A DNA stretch of 64,000 nucleotides from Schoenoplectus triqueter (GCA_964058805.1 CAXKVV010000282.1:248001-312000); one strand, 5' to 3'. Positions 38,807 to 51,405 are shown, numbered from the stretch's first letter. Notes: a model not told the origin generated them from the letters alone. Numbers and translations: made by a program.

Positions 38807-39879
38807 CTACCATTTCGTTCTTGCTAGCAAAAAGAAGAGAATGTTGTCTATATGGTGGACCCGTTTGATAAAAGCTGGTATGAAGTTCTTTTCCTCAACT
38901 AATATTGATATCGAAATAGCTAATTTAAGTCTTTTTTATGTTAAGAAATATTATTTGAGAGCTAATTCTACTTATTTAACGTTTGTTTGAATAAACGAGC
39001 TAAACTCCAAAGATTTCGCGCGTTGAATTGTTCTCTGGGATGATGAGATCCATGCTCCTCGCCAACCAACAATTTATATCGATCTGAATAAAGAATTATA
39101 CTAATATTTTGCTGAGGTGCAAAACCAGTGCAATATAACATCAGTAAGGAAAATACAGGGAATAATTCTTTCGAGGGAAAAAAAATCCGGGCAAGCTTGC
39201 AAGTAAAATTATACAGGTTATGAACTTAGTATCAATCAATTTCCCCTGTATTTTTTTTTTGAGGTAAACTTTCCCTGTATTATTCATGTAATATTCAGTA
39301 ATGCGCTTTTCTATCTGAATCTCTTTGATTTTCGCGCTTTTCTTTCATGGTTGTATAACTAATTAAACCATGAAGGTTTAGGTGTGACACGTAGAAATGT
39401 GAGAGACGAAGACGATAGTTATTTACTTTTGAGTTGACAACACCATTTCTCCCTCCATCCTCCATCACTTTTCCACTTCGCCAATAAATCATCTCAATTT
39501 ATTTTTGTTTTTCGCTCTGAGTGATTTCATTTTTAATCATTTCGTCTAGTTTTAGACATAATTTAGTTCACAAGCTAAAAATGAGAATTCTCCCATCTAA
39601 ACATCAACAAACTCCTTTTTAATCATTTCGCCTTCGGTTTAATCATGATTCATATAATTTTAGGACTCTATTGTCAGCAGTTCAGCGCGAAACTGACATA
39701 TTTTTTTTATTATCTCGTTATTTTCAGGTTCTCTGAGCGCAAAATGTATATTGGTGCATAACATGTAAATTTCTTACAACTGATGTAGCATTAATTTATG
39801 GAGTAACAGTTATTTTTTATATTTTAAAAATTATAGAAGCAATTTGCTGATTGAAATAATTATTCTCATATTTTTGTTA

Positions 39880-40178
39880 GGGGAGGAATCACTAATTGAC
39901 AATGAGTTATTTTGTTAATCTTGACAATAAGCTTTTAAATAAATATAAAAATCTTAATATATATATATGTTCTTTTACTTACAGATTGATAGTGTTTTAA
40001 ATTTTATGTAATTTCATTATCGTTTGATAGTTCATCAAAAATTATTAAATTAGAACCATTGTAAATTATATAAAATTTTAATGGTCTTTGTTGGACTATC
40101 AAATAATAATGAAATTGCATAAAATTAAAATGTTATCAATTTATAAGTATAAACCTTCGAATACAAAATCACTATGCA
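39880..40178. mobile_element. Fold-back MITE, copy 3 of the local family
   Basis: GGGGAGGAATCACTAATTGACAATG at the left resembles the end of copy 2. The core has ATTGATAGTGTTTTAAATTT and TTTCATTATCGTTTGATAG on the left. These pair with CTATCAAATAATAATGAAAT and AAAATGTTATCAAT on the right. Confidence 0.55.
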
Positions 40179-41822
40179 ACGTTGACTATAAAATCAAATC
40201 ACATTTACTTTTCACAAGAATATTATTTAGTTTTAATTGTTTAGAAATAAGGTGAGAACAATTGTTTTTAACATTTCATTGATTGTGACAACATTAAAAA
40301 AACAAAGTATTAGTAATCGATAATCAAAGGTCACAATCATAACTACAAATACAAGCATAGACTTGTAGCTTTCATTGGATGCAACTGTCGAACCCATTTT
40401 TGATGTGTATGCTTGGTTGAAATTTATAAAAGGAAGACAAATTTGATTTTAACTAAGTTCAAACTATTTTTTGGTAGTATTAAGAATTGAGTAATGAGGA
40501 TTTAAAGAAAATGATGAACAATTTTATTAGTATTATTTCATAAGAAAGATGAGAGTTAAGCCCTTGAGTTTTATAAATGTCTATAAAAAAATTTTCATTC
40601 AAGTTCTAAATCTGTTATCTTCCACACGAAGAGCATTATATTTTATCACTAATAAATAAGGTAAAACAAGAGTTTAGTTACTTTTTCCAAATTACTGCTC
40701 TACTAAATTAGCCAATGCTCATAATTTCACTTAGTTATTTGTTCTCATATTTTGTACTAAAATACTCAATTTTTGTTTTGCTCCATACTATTTTTTTTTT
40801 GGCTTAAGTGATTTATTTTACTTCATAGTTCATACTTATAAAATGAGAACGAAACAATTAATAATTGTATGAATTTTAAATTAATAAACATTTGACTCAT
40901 GAAAATTTTATAGATCTTTCCTTCCCGAAAAGTTTGAATTTTCAAGATTTTTCAGCACAATAAATATGTAAGTATTCTAATCTTACAATAGTCATGATTG
41001 ATTAAAATTTACTGATTAATTATTGGAGAGAACATGAATCGTTAGCTATATTAAAGATTTTTGTGACAAAAATATTAAAGTTTTTGTTAAAGTCATAACT
41101 CAATCATTACATTAAAAATTATACGATTGATGATATTCCATCCTAAAAACTATCATTTTGTTGAAGAATTTATCAAATTTAAAATTTAATTATATATATT
41201 TTAGAAAAATCTATTATTACTGCATAAAAATAACTAATTAATTGTATTTATTTTTACTTTTTGTTACAGTATTTTATATTAAAATAGAATAATATTTTTT
41301 AAATTTTGATATAGAAATGTTATAATATCAAAAGCACATAATAAAAAGTATGGATGATATATTAATTTATTATTATGCATTCACCTGATCACGTGTCATA
41401 TTGGGATTTGAAAGAAGCAAATTCTCATGAGTCTTGTAATATTTTCTCGATGTTATTGAAAAAAGGAAAATGGAAGATCACATGACCTTAATTAATCCAA
41501 TAATGTCACGTGTCCTGTCACTTTGAACATATATATCTGACGTTATACATAGCTAAGTAACATGTAACTTGGTATTTTAACCTAAATTAATATAATATGA
41601 TCGGATTTTGGATATTTTATAATATGTTTTGAAAATCAATAGACAGAGCATGTGACATTTTATCTGTAGATAGATATCATATGAAGCATTTTTTTTTATG
41701 TTGCTAATATTAAAATTTGAAATAATATATATAAAAAAAATCAGCAAAATATTTGGACGTGTTTGAATTTCAGAGTAGTAAAATAATGAAAAGTAAAAGT
41801 TCGTGCCAAACAAAAGTTCTCT
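40179..41822. other. AT-rich intergenic DNA, no gene seen
   Basis: There is no open frame above about 60 codons with a motif, no tandem repeat of note and no clear transposon end. Confidence 0.4.
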
Positions 41823-43156
41823 AGTTTTTTTATGGTAATTAAAAAAATAGCAAAAGAGCATGATTATATCTGTTTTCCCGCTTAATAGTCTAGATCAAAT
41901 TTTATATTTAGAGCACCCGGGACTAAATTTAAAACTCCATCCCAATTTTTTGTAAAATTTGTATGTATTATTTATTTCTTATTTTTTTATATTTAATAGC
42001 TCATTTAGTTATTTTATTATGTTTAATTATTTGTTGAATGACTTAGAAAAAATTAATTAGAAGTATGATATTATTGTGTGTTAATAATATGTTAAATATA
42101 ATATTATTGTGCATTCAATAACAATATATAATTAGAAAATCACAAGAGAAAAATTATGAAAATAATGAGCTACAATAAATACATATGTTTTTATATATTT
42201 TTTTATTATGTATTCAATATGCATGCTTACTATGAACTAACATAAATATATATTTAATAAAAAATAATGAACTAGAAAAAATACATAAGTTTATTATGTA
42301 TACAATAATAACTATATATGATACATAATGAATATATACAATTTCTAATTATAAATATAAAAAAATAATGGAAAATAGATATCCAAAACTTCAAACGCGT
42401 TTTTGAGGTGTCAAATGATTTTTTGCCATGAAAATTATCGTAATGGCACTACCTATTAATCCTATTGTGAGATTTCTATGGCCGTGTAGCACTTTTTTTA
42501 TCAGAGTTTTCTATTAAAAGTTATGATTTTTTGAAGATGAAAGACTTAGATTTCGATTTTATCAATAGGATGTCGTCTCCATTCGTTCAGATGCAATAAG
42601 AAAATTATGAAATTAAAATCAATTAAAAATAAGCTAAGTCATTGAATAAATAACTAAATAAATTATTAAACTATAAAGAACAATAAATAAACCATTAAAC
42701 AAACAATTAACTAAAACTGAACATAATGAAACATAATGTTTGTATGTCTTTTATTATTACTTTATATTATTATTGAAATACATTCTAGTTCATTATTTTT
42801 TATTACTAATTCATAATAAATATTTATAAACATATGTATTTATTTTTATTTTATTATTATTTTTAACTATATATTATTATTGAATACACAATAATTCACT
42901 AATATATTATTAAATACAACAATATCTTACTTTAATCATATTTTTTAACCATTCACTAAGTAATTAAATATTATAAAATAACTAAATAAACTATTAAACA
43001 TAATAAAAGTAATAAACAAACAATTAATCAAAACATACAAATTTTATAAAAAAAAATAGGACTGAATTTCAAATTCGGTACCCTGGGAGGTTATTAGACG
43101 GAAAAACAAGTGTAAACATACTTTTTTACTATTTTTTTAATTACCATAAAAAACTC
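41823..43156. mobile_element. Long TIR element (about 1.33 kb), Mutator-like in appearance
   Basis: AGTTTTTTTATGGTAATTAA at the left end is matched by the reverse complement of 43130-43156. The arms then run on with AAAATAGCAAAAGAGCATG versus AAAATAGTAAAAAAGTATG and a TTTTCCCG/TTTTTCCG block, about 100 bp in all. Further inside the similarity is weaker (GCACCCGGGAC versus the GGTACCCTGGGAGG region). The middle is AT-rich with no transposase frame. The right arm also resembles that of 24760-25090. I could not find the TSD. Confidence 0.6.
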
Positions 43157-43220
43157 AAAATTAGCTCACTTACCCTCTTCGGAAAGTTTACTCTAATTTA
43201 TAAATTTTGTAAGGTAAAAT

Positions 43221-43309
43221 CCGCATAAATCGGGACAATTCTTAAATCTTAACTATAAAAACTAAAAAAGAACAATACAAATCTTTAAGAATTGTCCCGA
43301 TTTATGCGG
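43221..43309. repeat. Perfect 25-bp inverted repeat upstream of the O-fucosyltransferase-like gene
   Basis: CCGCATAAATCGGGACAATT plus CTTAA (43221-43245) is the exact reverse complement of 43285-43309, with a 39-bp loop. Adjacent CTCCGTCC on the minus strand (43310-43317) recalls the start of Stowaway MITEs, so this may be a tiny or trimmed MITE. It lies about 260-340 bp upstream of the gene's first ATG. Confidence 0.8.
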
Positions 43310-43565
43310 ACGGAGAAAGCACCGACGCCTACTTATAAGGCGCGATCCGCTAGCCGCTCTCTAATTTCTTGTCAGAGACTGACAGAGAGCGAGCTCTTTT
43401 TCTAAAACTCATACAAAAGAAGCAAGAATAGATTGTTACAACACAAAATCGTTTATATTAGATTGCGGTATCCCTGCGCATAACGCCAGAAATAGCACGC
43501 AATTTTTGAAATGATTCTTTTCCTGAGCGAATAAATAGATCCCAATTTTGTAAAAGAGGGAGGGG

Positions 43566-43607
43566 ATGAAACTTGGCGCTTCTATTTTCTTTTCTTCCCT
43601 TTTGTAA
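43566..43607 (+). other. Upstream open reading frame in the 5' leader
   Basis: An ATG at 43566 opens a 13-codon frame that stops at TAA 43605-43607, 40 bp before the main start and in a different frame. It could lower translation of the main protein if the leader begins upstream of it, which the sequence does not prove. Confidence 0.4.
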
Positions 43608-43647
43608 TGCGGCATTGAGTTTGAGCAGCTCCTATCCATCTTCACCG

Positions 43648-46600
43648 ATGTGCCGATCCAATAAGGTATTCGGGTCGGAGTACAGAGAGAGGAAGATGGG
43701 TTTCATATACGGGTCCGATAAGCTCAAGGCTTCCTCTTTGTCAAGGCCACGTGTCAAGCTGTGGATGTTGCGAGCGGCCACGGTGATTCTCCTGTGGCTG
43801 TGCACCGTGCAGCTCTCTGCGTTGGCTGACTTGTGGGGCCCACGCGTGCTCAAGGGATTGCCTTCTTGTTTGATTGCTTCTCCTTACTCTTCCTTTTCGG
43901 CAATTCAGCTGTCGGCTCAGGTTGTTGAAAGGAGTTCCCCCCCTGAAAGTGAGCTTCTCTTTTAGTTGAATTATTGTTATTTTGTATCTTTTTTATTTTT
44001 TGCATGCTTTGGAGTTGGTACTGTTGTGCTTAAAATTAAACTATTAGGCACTTGCTCTATATTTTAATTCATTTGTAATTTTGTCCATTTTTGTTACTCT
44101 ATGAATTGTTTTATTTATTTATTTTACACATGAACATAATAAATGCTACTTTTAGTTATGAACTTTCCATTCTGAACATTCTTTTGGAAAAGTTTGTTGA
44201 CAAAAATCATACTGAATATAAATATTATGTGTTTATAATTTCAATTTTGTTTATTTTGTTTGTATTGCTGATTTGATGCTATCTTTTCTCCCCAATTGTT
44301 TAGGAATATACCATAGCCATGGCTACCTCATGATTTCATGCAACGGTGGACTTAATCAGATGAGAGCAGCAGTAAGTCTATTTGTTTTATTTTAGCTAAT
44401 ATTTTCCAAGTTTTCCAATTCACTTTATTTCTGGATAACTATTTACTATCTATTTTAAATTATCATTTCTTAACTCTTAGTTTCTCTACTCAAACATATT
44501 TGTTTCTCAGATATGTGATATGGTTGCAATAGCAAGAAATCTAAATGTGACCCTGGTCGTACCAGAGTTAGACAAGAACTCATTTTGGCAGGATTCCAGG
44601 TCTGTGTTTATTTTTCTTCAACATGATTTTTGTGCCATTGAAGTTTATTCACACTTAGCTTGAACAATGATTTGAATTTGTAGTGATTTCCAAGACATTT
44701 TTGATGTTGACCATTTCATAAATTCATTGAGAGATGAGGTCAGAATAGTAAAGGAACTCCCACAAAGGTTGCAAGAACATTTCAAGCTTGGGATGGTGCC
44801 TTCAATGCCACCTATTAGTTGGTCGAATATTTCTTATTACCATCAGAAGGTTTGTTAATGCTTTTTTGGCTATTGGAAAGCTGCATTGAGTATCTTTCCT
44901 TTAATCATGTCTTGTGAAGTGTAGAAGCATTTTACATGAATTATCCTTCCAGAGTGCTATGCACCAATCATTTCTGCTAATGGTCCATCGCACTTCAATA
45001 CATATTAGATCTTGGTGCTTTAGGCAATCATTATTTATTGTGGCAAATATCCCAAAAAAAAACTTCTTAAAGAAAATATCTCTCTTTGAGTTGGGTTGGT
45101 ACCACATTGGTTTCTCTGGCAATTCTTGGTCAACCAATGGTGGAAAAATAGTTTATTATATTTACATTCACTAGGACTGATGGCTAATAATTCCTTTTGT
45201 TATTTTTCTGTTACAAAAAACAGATACTTCCTTTGATTAAGGAGCACAAGGTTGTGCATTTTATTAAAACCGATTCCAGGTTGGCAAACAATGGCCTTCC
45301 TACAGATATCCAAAAGCTAAGGTGTAAAGTAAACTATGGTTCATTGAAATTCACCCGTCAAATCGAGGAGTTGGGTAAACGAGTGATTAAAATTCTTCAC
45401 AAAAAGGGACCTTATTTGGTTCTCCACTTGAGATATGAGATGGATATGCTTGCATTTTCTGGTTGCACCGAGGGTTGTACCCAAAAAGAAGCTAACATGC
45501 TCACAAAAATGAGGTACATTTGACTTATCATCCAAAAATATTTAAGCATGCTTTGCCTTGTTCTTAACTATGCTGGTTTGTAAGTTGACTTTAGAACACA
45601 GACTAGGCTATTTACCAATTCTTCCAAGTTTGCTATACTAGTTCCTGTACCAAAGTTCATTTCAACAGTAAGCATTCTAATCAAAGCTGTAAATTTAGGA
45701 GCTTGTAATCTCCCATTTATTCCTTGTCAAATGTAAATTGGAGAAGGGATGAAACTTGTGATAGATTGTTTACTGAATAGAATGATTAAATGGAGACTGA
45801 ATGGCTCCATCTTATAATTTTTGCTATATACATTTCAGATATGAATATCCATGGTGGAAAGAAAAGGAGATTGATTCAGATCAGAAAAGACAAAATGGGC
45901 TTTGTCCTCTAACGCCAGAAGAAACTACGCTTGTCTTGAGAGCACTAGAAATTGATAGAAACATGCAAATATACATAGCAGCTGGAGATATATTTGGTGG
46001 TCGAAGGAGATTGGCTTCTCTTATGCGGTCTTTTCCAAATGTGGTTCGTGTTTGTAATTGAAGATCATATAAGTGTGTTAACTCAGTTATATGTTTAAGC
46101 CTTCATTAGTCACTCTGACTGAATCTAAGCAAAGTTCCACGCTTCAAGCTGTGACATTGAAAGCAACAAACATTTGTAAATACTACAAATTGGAGATCTT
46201 TGTGATATTGGTTACTGAAGGCTGTAATGCTTATTATTTATTAATAACATGAAAATAAAATAAGAAAATATTTTTAGATCCAACAAGAGGGGTCTCTTTT
46301 GGGATTTTCTGACGAAATATGGATTTATGAGCAGGTAAAGAAGGAGATACTGTTGAGACCTGATGATCTGAGGTATTTCCAGAATCACTCGTCACAGATG
46401 GCAGCATTAGATTACTTTGTGTCATTGGAGAGTGACATTTTTGTCCCAACTTACGATGGCAACATGGCAAGAGTTGTTGAAGGTCATCGAAGGTAGCACG
46501 TACAATTTTCAAAGACTTGGTAATTTATGGAGATATTAATTGTTGTTTGGGACTTCTGATCATCAAACCTTTATTGAGTATTAAACCCATTACAACTTTA

Positions 46601-46942
46601 TCATGTCAGACACCACAACACACAAGGGGATGCTTTCCTTAAATTTTATGAAATTGTTTTTCATACACTTTTTCTGAACTATTTTCATTGCACAGATTTA
46701 TGGGCTTCAAGAACACGATCATACCAGACCGAAAGAATATAGTCTCATTGGTAGAACAATACAACAATGGCACCTTGAATTGGGATGAGTTTGCTACTGA
46801 AATCAAGGCGGTCCACAAAAATCGAATGGGAACGCCATCAGTGAGAACTGTGATTCCCGATAGACCTAAGGAAGAAGACTATTTCTATTCCAATCCTCAT
46901 GAGTGCTTGCCTCAAGTTTATCCACTACAACAGACATTGTGA
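43648..46942 (+). CDS. O-fucosyltransferase family protein (GT106 / former DUF246 type)
   Basis: Eight exons: 43648-43948, 44304-44371, 44511-44599, 44684-44849, 45224-45513, 45839-46043, 46335-46492 and 46696-46942. All introns are GT..AG, phases agree, and the product has 507 residues. A basic N-terminus is followed by one membrane span (about 38-60), which suggests a type II Golgi protein. The catalytic region carries [22 protein letters not shown] (residues 111-132, with the conserved GGLNQMR) and [11 protein letters not shown]. It continues with HLRYEMDM (276-283, the sugar-nucleotide region), [17 protein letters not shown] and [15 protein letters not shown]. These are the signature blocks of the plant O-fucosyltransferase-like family. 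Some members modify cell-wall polymers such as pectin rhamnogalacturonan; the acceptor here is not known. A second start, ATG 43696, has a better context (AAGATGG) and would remove 16 residues. An alternative acceptor ends at 46277 (see findings). Confidence 0.93.
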
Positions 46943-47619
46943 TACCATCAGTCTTTTGGTATCTTTTTTTTTATATAAATTAATCTTAGTAAACTGGATA
47001 AGTTAGAGATCATGTATAGTATTAGTAGAAAATTTTCCTCAAATTTAATGTTAGGAAAATTTTCTTTCTTTAAGAAATCACGGTTGGTATACTTGTATAG
47101 AAACGAGATGGGGAGGAGAATACTACGGGTTAATTAGCTTCTAATTTTTTTTTATCTCTGGTTTCTCCATATCCTTAAATATTTTTACTCTGTTCCCGTG
47201 CCTCTAACCTTGTTCTTTTCTTTTTCTTTTATTTTATTCTCATGTTAAAACCATATCATTCTGTCTCTTTCTTTTAGTGTGTTAGGATAAAAATATTAAA
47301 TCTCCTTAGCTGGATATTTGAAATATGCAGCTTTACTTCATTGGTAGCAAAAGGAAACATGATTCCTTCTGTTTATGTGACCTTGGTGTATCATAGATTG
47401 TCACGCTACTTAATTTTATTACTTCTAGAACTTCATTTTCAGCAATGCCCTTGTACCTTGAAAATCACTTTTTCCCAAAACATTAAATTAGTGCCGAGAG
47501 ACGACTAAAGCACCCTTTTACTGTGCAGTCGAGCAATTTTATCTGATCGTATTATCATTTTTCTAGCTAAAATATGTTGATATCAGTTATAACTTCTGAA
47601 TTTATTTGATGAAACAACA
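46943..47619 (+). other. 3' region of the O-fucosyltransferase-like gene and intergenic DNA
   Basis: The DNA is AT-rich with T-runs and no further open frame. The first 400 bp is likely 3'UTR and terminator. The poly(A) site is not defined. Confidence 0.4.
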
Positions 47620-47947
47620 AAGCTCGGATCCTTTGACAATGGACTTCTAAATAAATACAAAAAAAAATTTAGATATTTTTTACTTATAAATTGATAATTT
47701 TTAAAAATTTAGGGTCCGTTTGGCAAATCAAGGAATAGCTCTGTAAGAGTGGTAATTTTGGAAGAGTGATAGAATGATATTTTTTTTGGAAGAGTGGTAG
47801 AAGAGTAGTATTCTTGACTATTCGGAAGAGCGAAAATATCATTTGGCAGTTGTTACTCAGAATAGTTAAAATATGAATAATTATGATACTAATAATGATG
47901 ATGATGATGATGATGATGATTATAGTAAAATAATAATCATAATAGTA

Positions 47948-47986
<39 letters not shown>

Positions 47987-49320
47987 GTAATAAAAAATAA
48001 TCATAATAAATAATAATATTATAATTGTAATATAATAAAACTATAAACATAATCATAATATAGTAATATAATAATAATAAAATATAATTATAATCATAAC
48101 TATAATAATATAATAATAATAAGTAATTATAATTTTAATAATATAATCATAATAAAATAATCATAATTATAATCATGATAATAATAATTATAGTCATAAT
48201 CATAATAATATAACCATAATCATAATCATAATCATAATAATATAATAATAAAATATAATCATAATCATAAAAATAATTATAAATAATTATAATAATATAA
48301 TAATAATAAATAATTATAATTTTAATAATATAATCATAATATAATAATCATAATAATAATCATGATAATAATAATTATAGTCATAATCATAATAATATAA
48401 CCATAATCATAATCATAATAATATAATAATAAAAATATAATCATAATCATAAAAATAATTATAAATAATTATAATTATAATAATATAATAATAAATTAAT
48501 CATCACTATAATCAACATATAATATATAATATAACCTAATAAAATAATAATAAGTATTAATAATCATAATCATAATCATCATAATATAATAGTATAATAA
48601 TAAATAATCTTGTTCATAATAATATAATAATAAAATAATTATATTTATATTCATAATATAATAATATAATATTAAAATTATATTTATAATAATAATAAAT
48701 AATATAATAATACTAATGGTAATGATAATATAATAACAATAATGATAATAATAATTTAATAATAATAATATAATGATAATAATAATAATAAATAATAATC
48801 ATAATATTAATATAATAATAAATTATAATCATAAATATAATATAATAATATTATAATACTAAATCTTAATCATAATCATAATATAATAATATAATATAAT
48901 ATAATCAAACAATAATCGCTATTCCGACGAGAGCTAATCCAGTATTTCACCTATAAGTTGGTATACCGGATTAGCACTATTCCGCACTCTTCTACTTAGT
49001 CTAAAATTCATTTGGCAAATTAATTCGTCGAAATAGCTATTCTATTCCAATTTTTTGCTATTCCATTGAGTGCCAAACACTCCCTTATATAATTTTATTA
49101 TTATTTGATAGTCTGGCCATTAAATTTGAACCATTATTATTGTATAAAATTTTGATAATATTTCATGTATTATGAATGATAATGAAATTATATAAAATTT
49201 AAAACACTATCAATCTATAATAATATAATTTATCCATAAATTTTTTATTTATTTAAAAATTAATTGTCAAAATTATTAAAATAAATTGCAAGTATTCCAC
49301 CCCTTCACATTAATTAGGCC
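47620..49320. mobile_element. Fold-back MITE, copy 4, split by a Tourist-like insertion
   Basis: GGATCCTTTGACAATGGACTT at the left end and, on the right, TAAATAAATA/AATTGTCAAAATTATT then CCACCCCTTC form the outer arms of the local family. Removing 47712-49084 plus one TTA leaves a continuous copy, with GATAATTTTTAAAAATTTA joined to TATAATTTTATTATTATTTGATAG, as in the other copies. Confidence 0.6.
47712..49084. mobile_element. Tourist-like (PIF/Harbinger) element with a 1-kb internal microsatellite
   Basis: TTA target duplications lie at 47709-47711 and 49085-49087. The TIRs are GGGTCCGTTTGGCAAATCAA on the left and GGGAGTGTTTGGCACTCAAT on the right in reverse complement, both followed by GGAATAGC. 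The ends are about 200 bp of unique sequence on the left and 170 bp on the right, with about 1 kb of TAA, TAATCA and ATAATATA words between. No transposase is coded. A sister copy without ends is at 28718-29895. Confidence 0.8.
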
Positions 49321-49615
49321 ATTTCTAAGGCGCAACAGCTCGTGAATCACATTCCCCCAAATCCAAATTAAAAAATCCCAGACAAAAGTAAAAGCCCATT
49401 CCATAATAAGGCACAAGGTAGAAGATATTATTTCCTTCGCCTCCGCTAATTAATATATCTCCTCTTCCTCCCTTCTCCGTCTCCGTGTACCGATCCATCT
49501 CCATACCTCTCCCTCAGGCTCGCCTCTCCACTCCATCAAAGATTAAACAGATCAACAGAGGTGCCGTGGAGATCACTTCAACACAGTGACCAACCAAAAG
49601 TACCCCTCTCCAAAA
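49321..49615 (+). promoter_or_regulatory. Promoter and leader of the TIC20-type gene
   Basis: The DNA changes from transposon to higher complexity at about 49320. A CT-rich block at 49460-49530 precedes the start codon and is typical of a plant leader. I see no clear TATA box. Confidence 0.4.
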
Positions 49616-50251
49616 ATGACGACCTCCTCTCTCCTCTCCTTCACCCCTCGCTCCCTCCCCCTCCACTCGAAATCACACCTCCTCTCTCCACTCCCCTTCC
49701 AGTCCAGACAAAACCTCACCTTCTTCTCCTCCTCCTCCTCTTCAACATTCATTGCACACTCAAATAACAAGAACGACACACCTTCCATCGACCCTCCCGA
49801 CCGCATCCTCTCTGCCGCTTGCTACCTCTACCCATTCCTCGATGGGGTCCAATACGGCCGCTTCGTGCTCTCCCAATTTCCCCTCCTCCAACTCCCTCTC
49901 CGTCCCATCATGCCGCTTATTCAGCTCTTTCGTGCTTCTCCTCTCACCCCGATCCTCCTCTTCCTCACTCTCTACTTTGCCGTCGTTCGTAACCCTTCTT
50001 CTTTCAGCCGCTATGTCCGGTTCAACACCATGCAGGCTATTGCTCTGGATGTGCTTCTCATCTTTCCCGATTTGCTTGATCGTTCCTTTATGCCGAGAGA
50101 TGGGGTGGGAATGGGGATCATGCAGAGCCTTGACAGCACCGTGTTTTTCTTCCTGCTTATCTCGCTGGTGTATGGGTCAACAGCTTGTTTACTTGGGCAG
50201 ATCCCAAGGTTGCCATTTGTCGCTGATGCAGCTGATCGGCAAGTCATGTGA
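49616..50251 (+). CDS. TIC20: TIC20-family protein of the chloroplast inner envelope
   Basis: An intronless frame of 211 residues; the first ATG in frame is at 49616 (AAAAATGACG). Residues 1-50 are rich in Ser, Pro, Leu and basic residues with almost no acidic ones, as in a chloroplast transit peptide. The mature region contains four hydrophobic segments, roughly at 64-78, 104-125, 138-155 and 172-195. The conserved TIC20-II/V type blocks are PDRILSAACYLYPFLDGVQYGR, VVRNPSSFSRYVRFNTMQAI, DVLLIFPDLL, SLDSTVFFFLL and the end ADAADRQVM. TIC20 proteins form part of the protein-import channel of the inner envelope; the role of the II/V group is less well defined than that of TIC20-I. I cannot tell II from V reliably. 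Confidence 0.93.
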   Translation: MTTSSLLSFTPRSLPLHSKSHLLSPLPFQSRQNLTFFSSSSSSTFIAHSNNKNDTPSIDPPDRILSAACYLYPFLDGVQYGRFVLSQFPLLQLPLRPIMPLIQLFRASPLTPILLFLTLYFAVVRNPSSFSRYVRFNTMQAIALDVLLIFPDLLDRSFMPRDGVGMGIMQSLDSTVFFFLLISLVYGSTACLLGQIPRLPFVADAADRQVM

Positions 50252-51112
50252 GTCGATTCTTTTGCCAGGTTTTGTTACTGGTGTTCGCATTTCTCTTTGA
50301 CTGTAATTGGGAAAATCAGATCTCAATTCTACTGGTTGAATTGATAGGTTATGGATGCCCTAAGGCTGCAACTGAGCCATCTGTTGTAATGCTTGGGATC
50401 TTGTTATTTATTTCTCTCTTTTGATAAAGAATTTAGTCTTTTAGATACACATTTGTGATTTGTGAATTGCAATATAGGGAATTTCAGATGGAGACATTTC
50501 GTTATTTATCGTCTGTTCCAATCTTGAAAAGCAAAAGAGATCACTGTGCGTGAAATGCACACTGTACTGCTTGTCAATACCATCAAACACCACTATTTTA
50601 AAATGGTTTAACTTTTACTCTGTTTTAACTTTACTACACTTACCATCTAAATTGTGAACTTCACGAGCTGAGAAGTTAAACTGACAAGATTTTGCCAGCT
50701 AAATTGCTCAATTTATTGCAAAACGGAGAAGTTATAAACTGACCTCAAAAATCAACTAAACATAAAATGAGCTGTCCAAACTATCAGTGTGAATGATATA
50801 ATATATATCTGTTACTTATCCAATCAAACAATCTGAATCATCTGTACAATATAGCTGATCGAGGTATCTAAGGGTTTAAGCAGGGAATGAAAGGGGGTTT
50901 TGAAGTACAACATATGGATACTGAGATAAAAGATCGGAAATAATATAAACAAATGATAATATTACATCAGTAGTTCAGGACACATATTTGTCTTCACCTG
51001 TGCTATCTGATATTTACTGATTTACAAACTAAAGAGGAACACTATGTACAAAATCAATGGAATGTCAATAGAATATGAAGTCATTCTTTCAATATGTTTC
51101 ATTGGGAAACTT

Positions 51113-51289
51113 CTAATCAAAATTTATCTTATGAGCGCTTGAGAAATGCTTAGCAGCTCCCATCATCGCACCCGGCCCTGACGATGGCTTCAAATTTTTA
51201 ACACTCTTATCATCATCACTATTAACAACACATGAACAAAACCAAGAGAGCCATGAAACAAACCGTTTTGATCCTCTCGTTTTCCCCAT
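51113..51289 (-). CDS. Small protein of unknown function, AKHFS..HKI.F family (paralogue 1)
   Basis: A single-exon frame of 58 residues on the minus strand, from ATG 51289 to TAG 51113. It has a basic N-terminus (MGKTRGSKR), a Trp/Phe/Cys-rich centre (FVSWLSWFCSCVV), an acidic patch (DDDK), and the end GPGAMMGAAKHFSSAHKINFD. The end is shared with the two neighbouring genes at 53.3 and 55.4 kb, which supports it as a real gene despite its size. A TATA box lies about 120 bp upstream. No signal peptide is convincing and the function is unknown. Confidence 0.7.
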   Translation of the reverse strand: MGKTRGSKRFVSWLSWFCSCVVNSDDDKSVKNLKPSSGPGAMMGAAKHFSSAHKINFD

Positions 51290-51405
51290 TGCTGATCAAC
51301 TTCATTTAACGAAGCCTTTGAGGAAGTTTTCTCCTTTTTGTTCTCCTAGAAAAATTATGACTCAAGATCACTGTGCTTGTGCAATGGAACCAAGTGCTTG
51401 GCTCT

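Noticed and set aside
47684..48004. Minus-strand frame rich in Ile and Tyr
   Set aside because: It is translated from the TAA/ATA microsatellite within the Tourist-like element.
49752..50300. 182-codon second frame over the TIC20 gene
   Set aside because: Out-of-frame shadow; the other frame has full family similarity.
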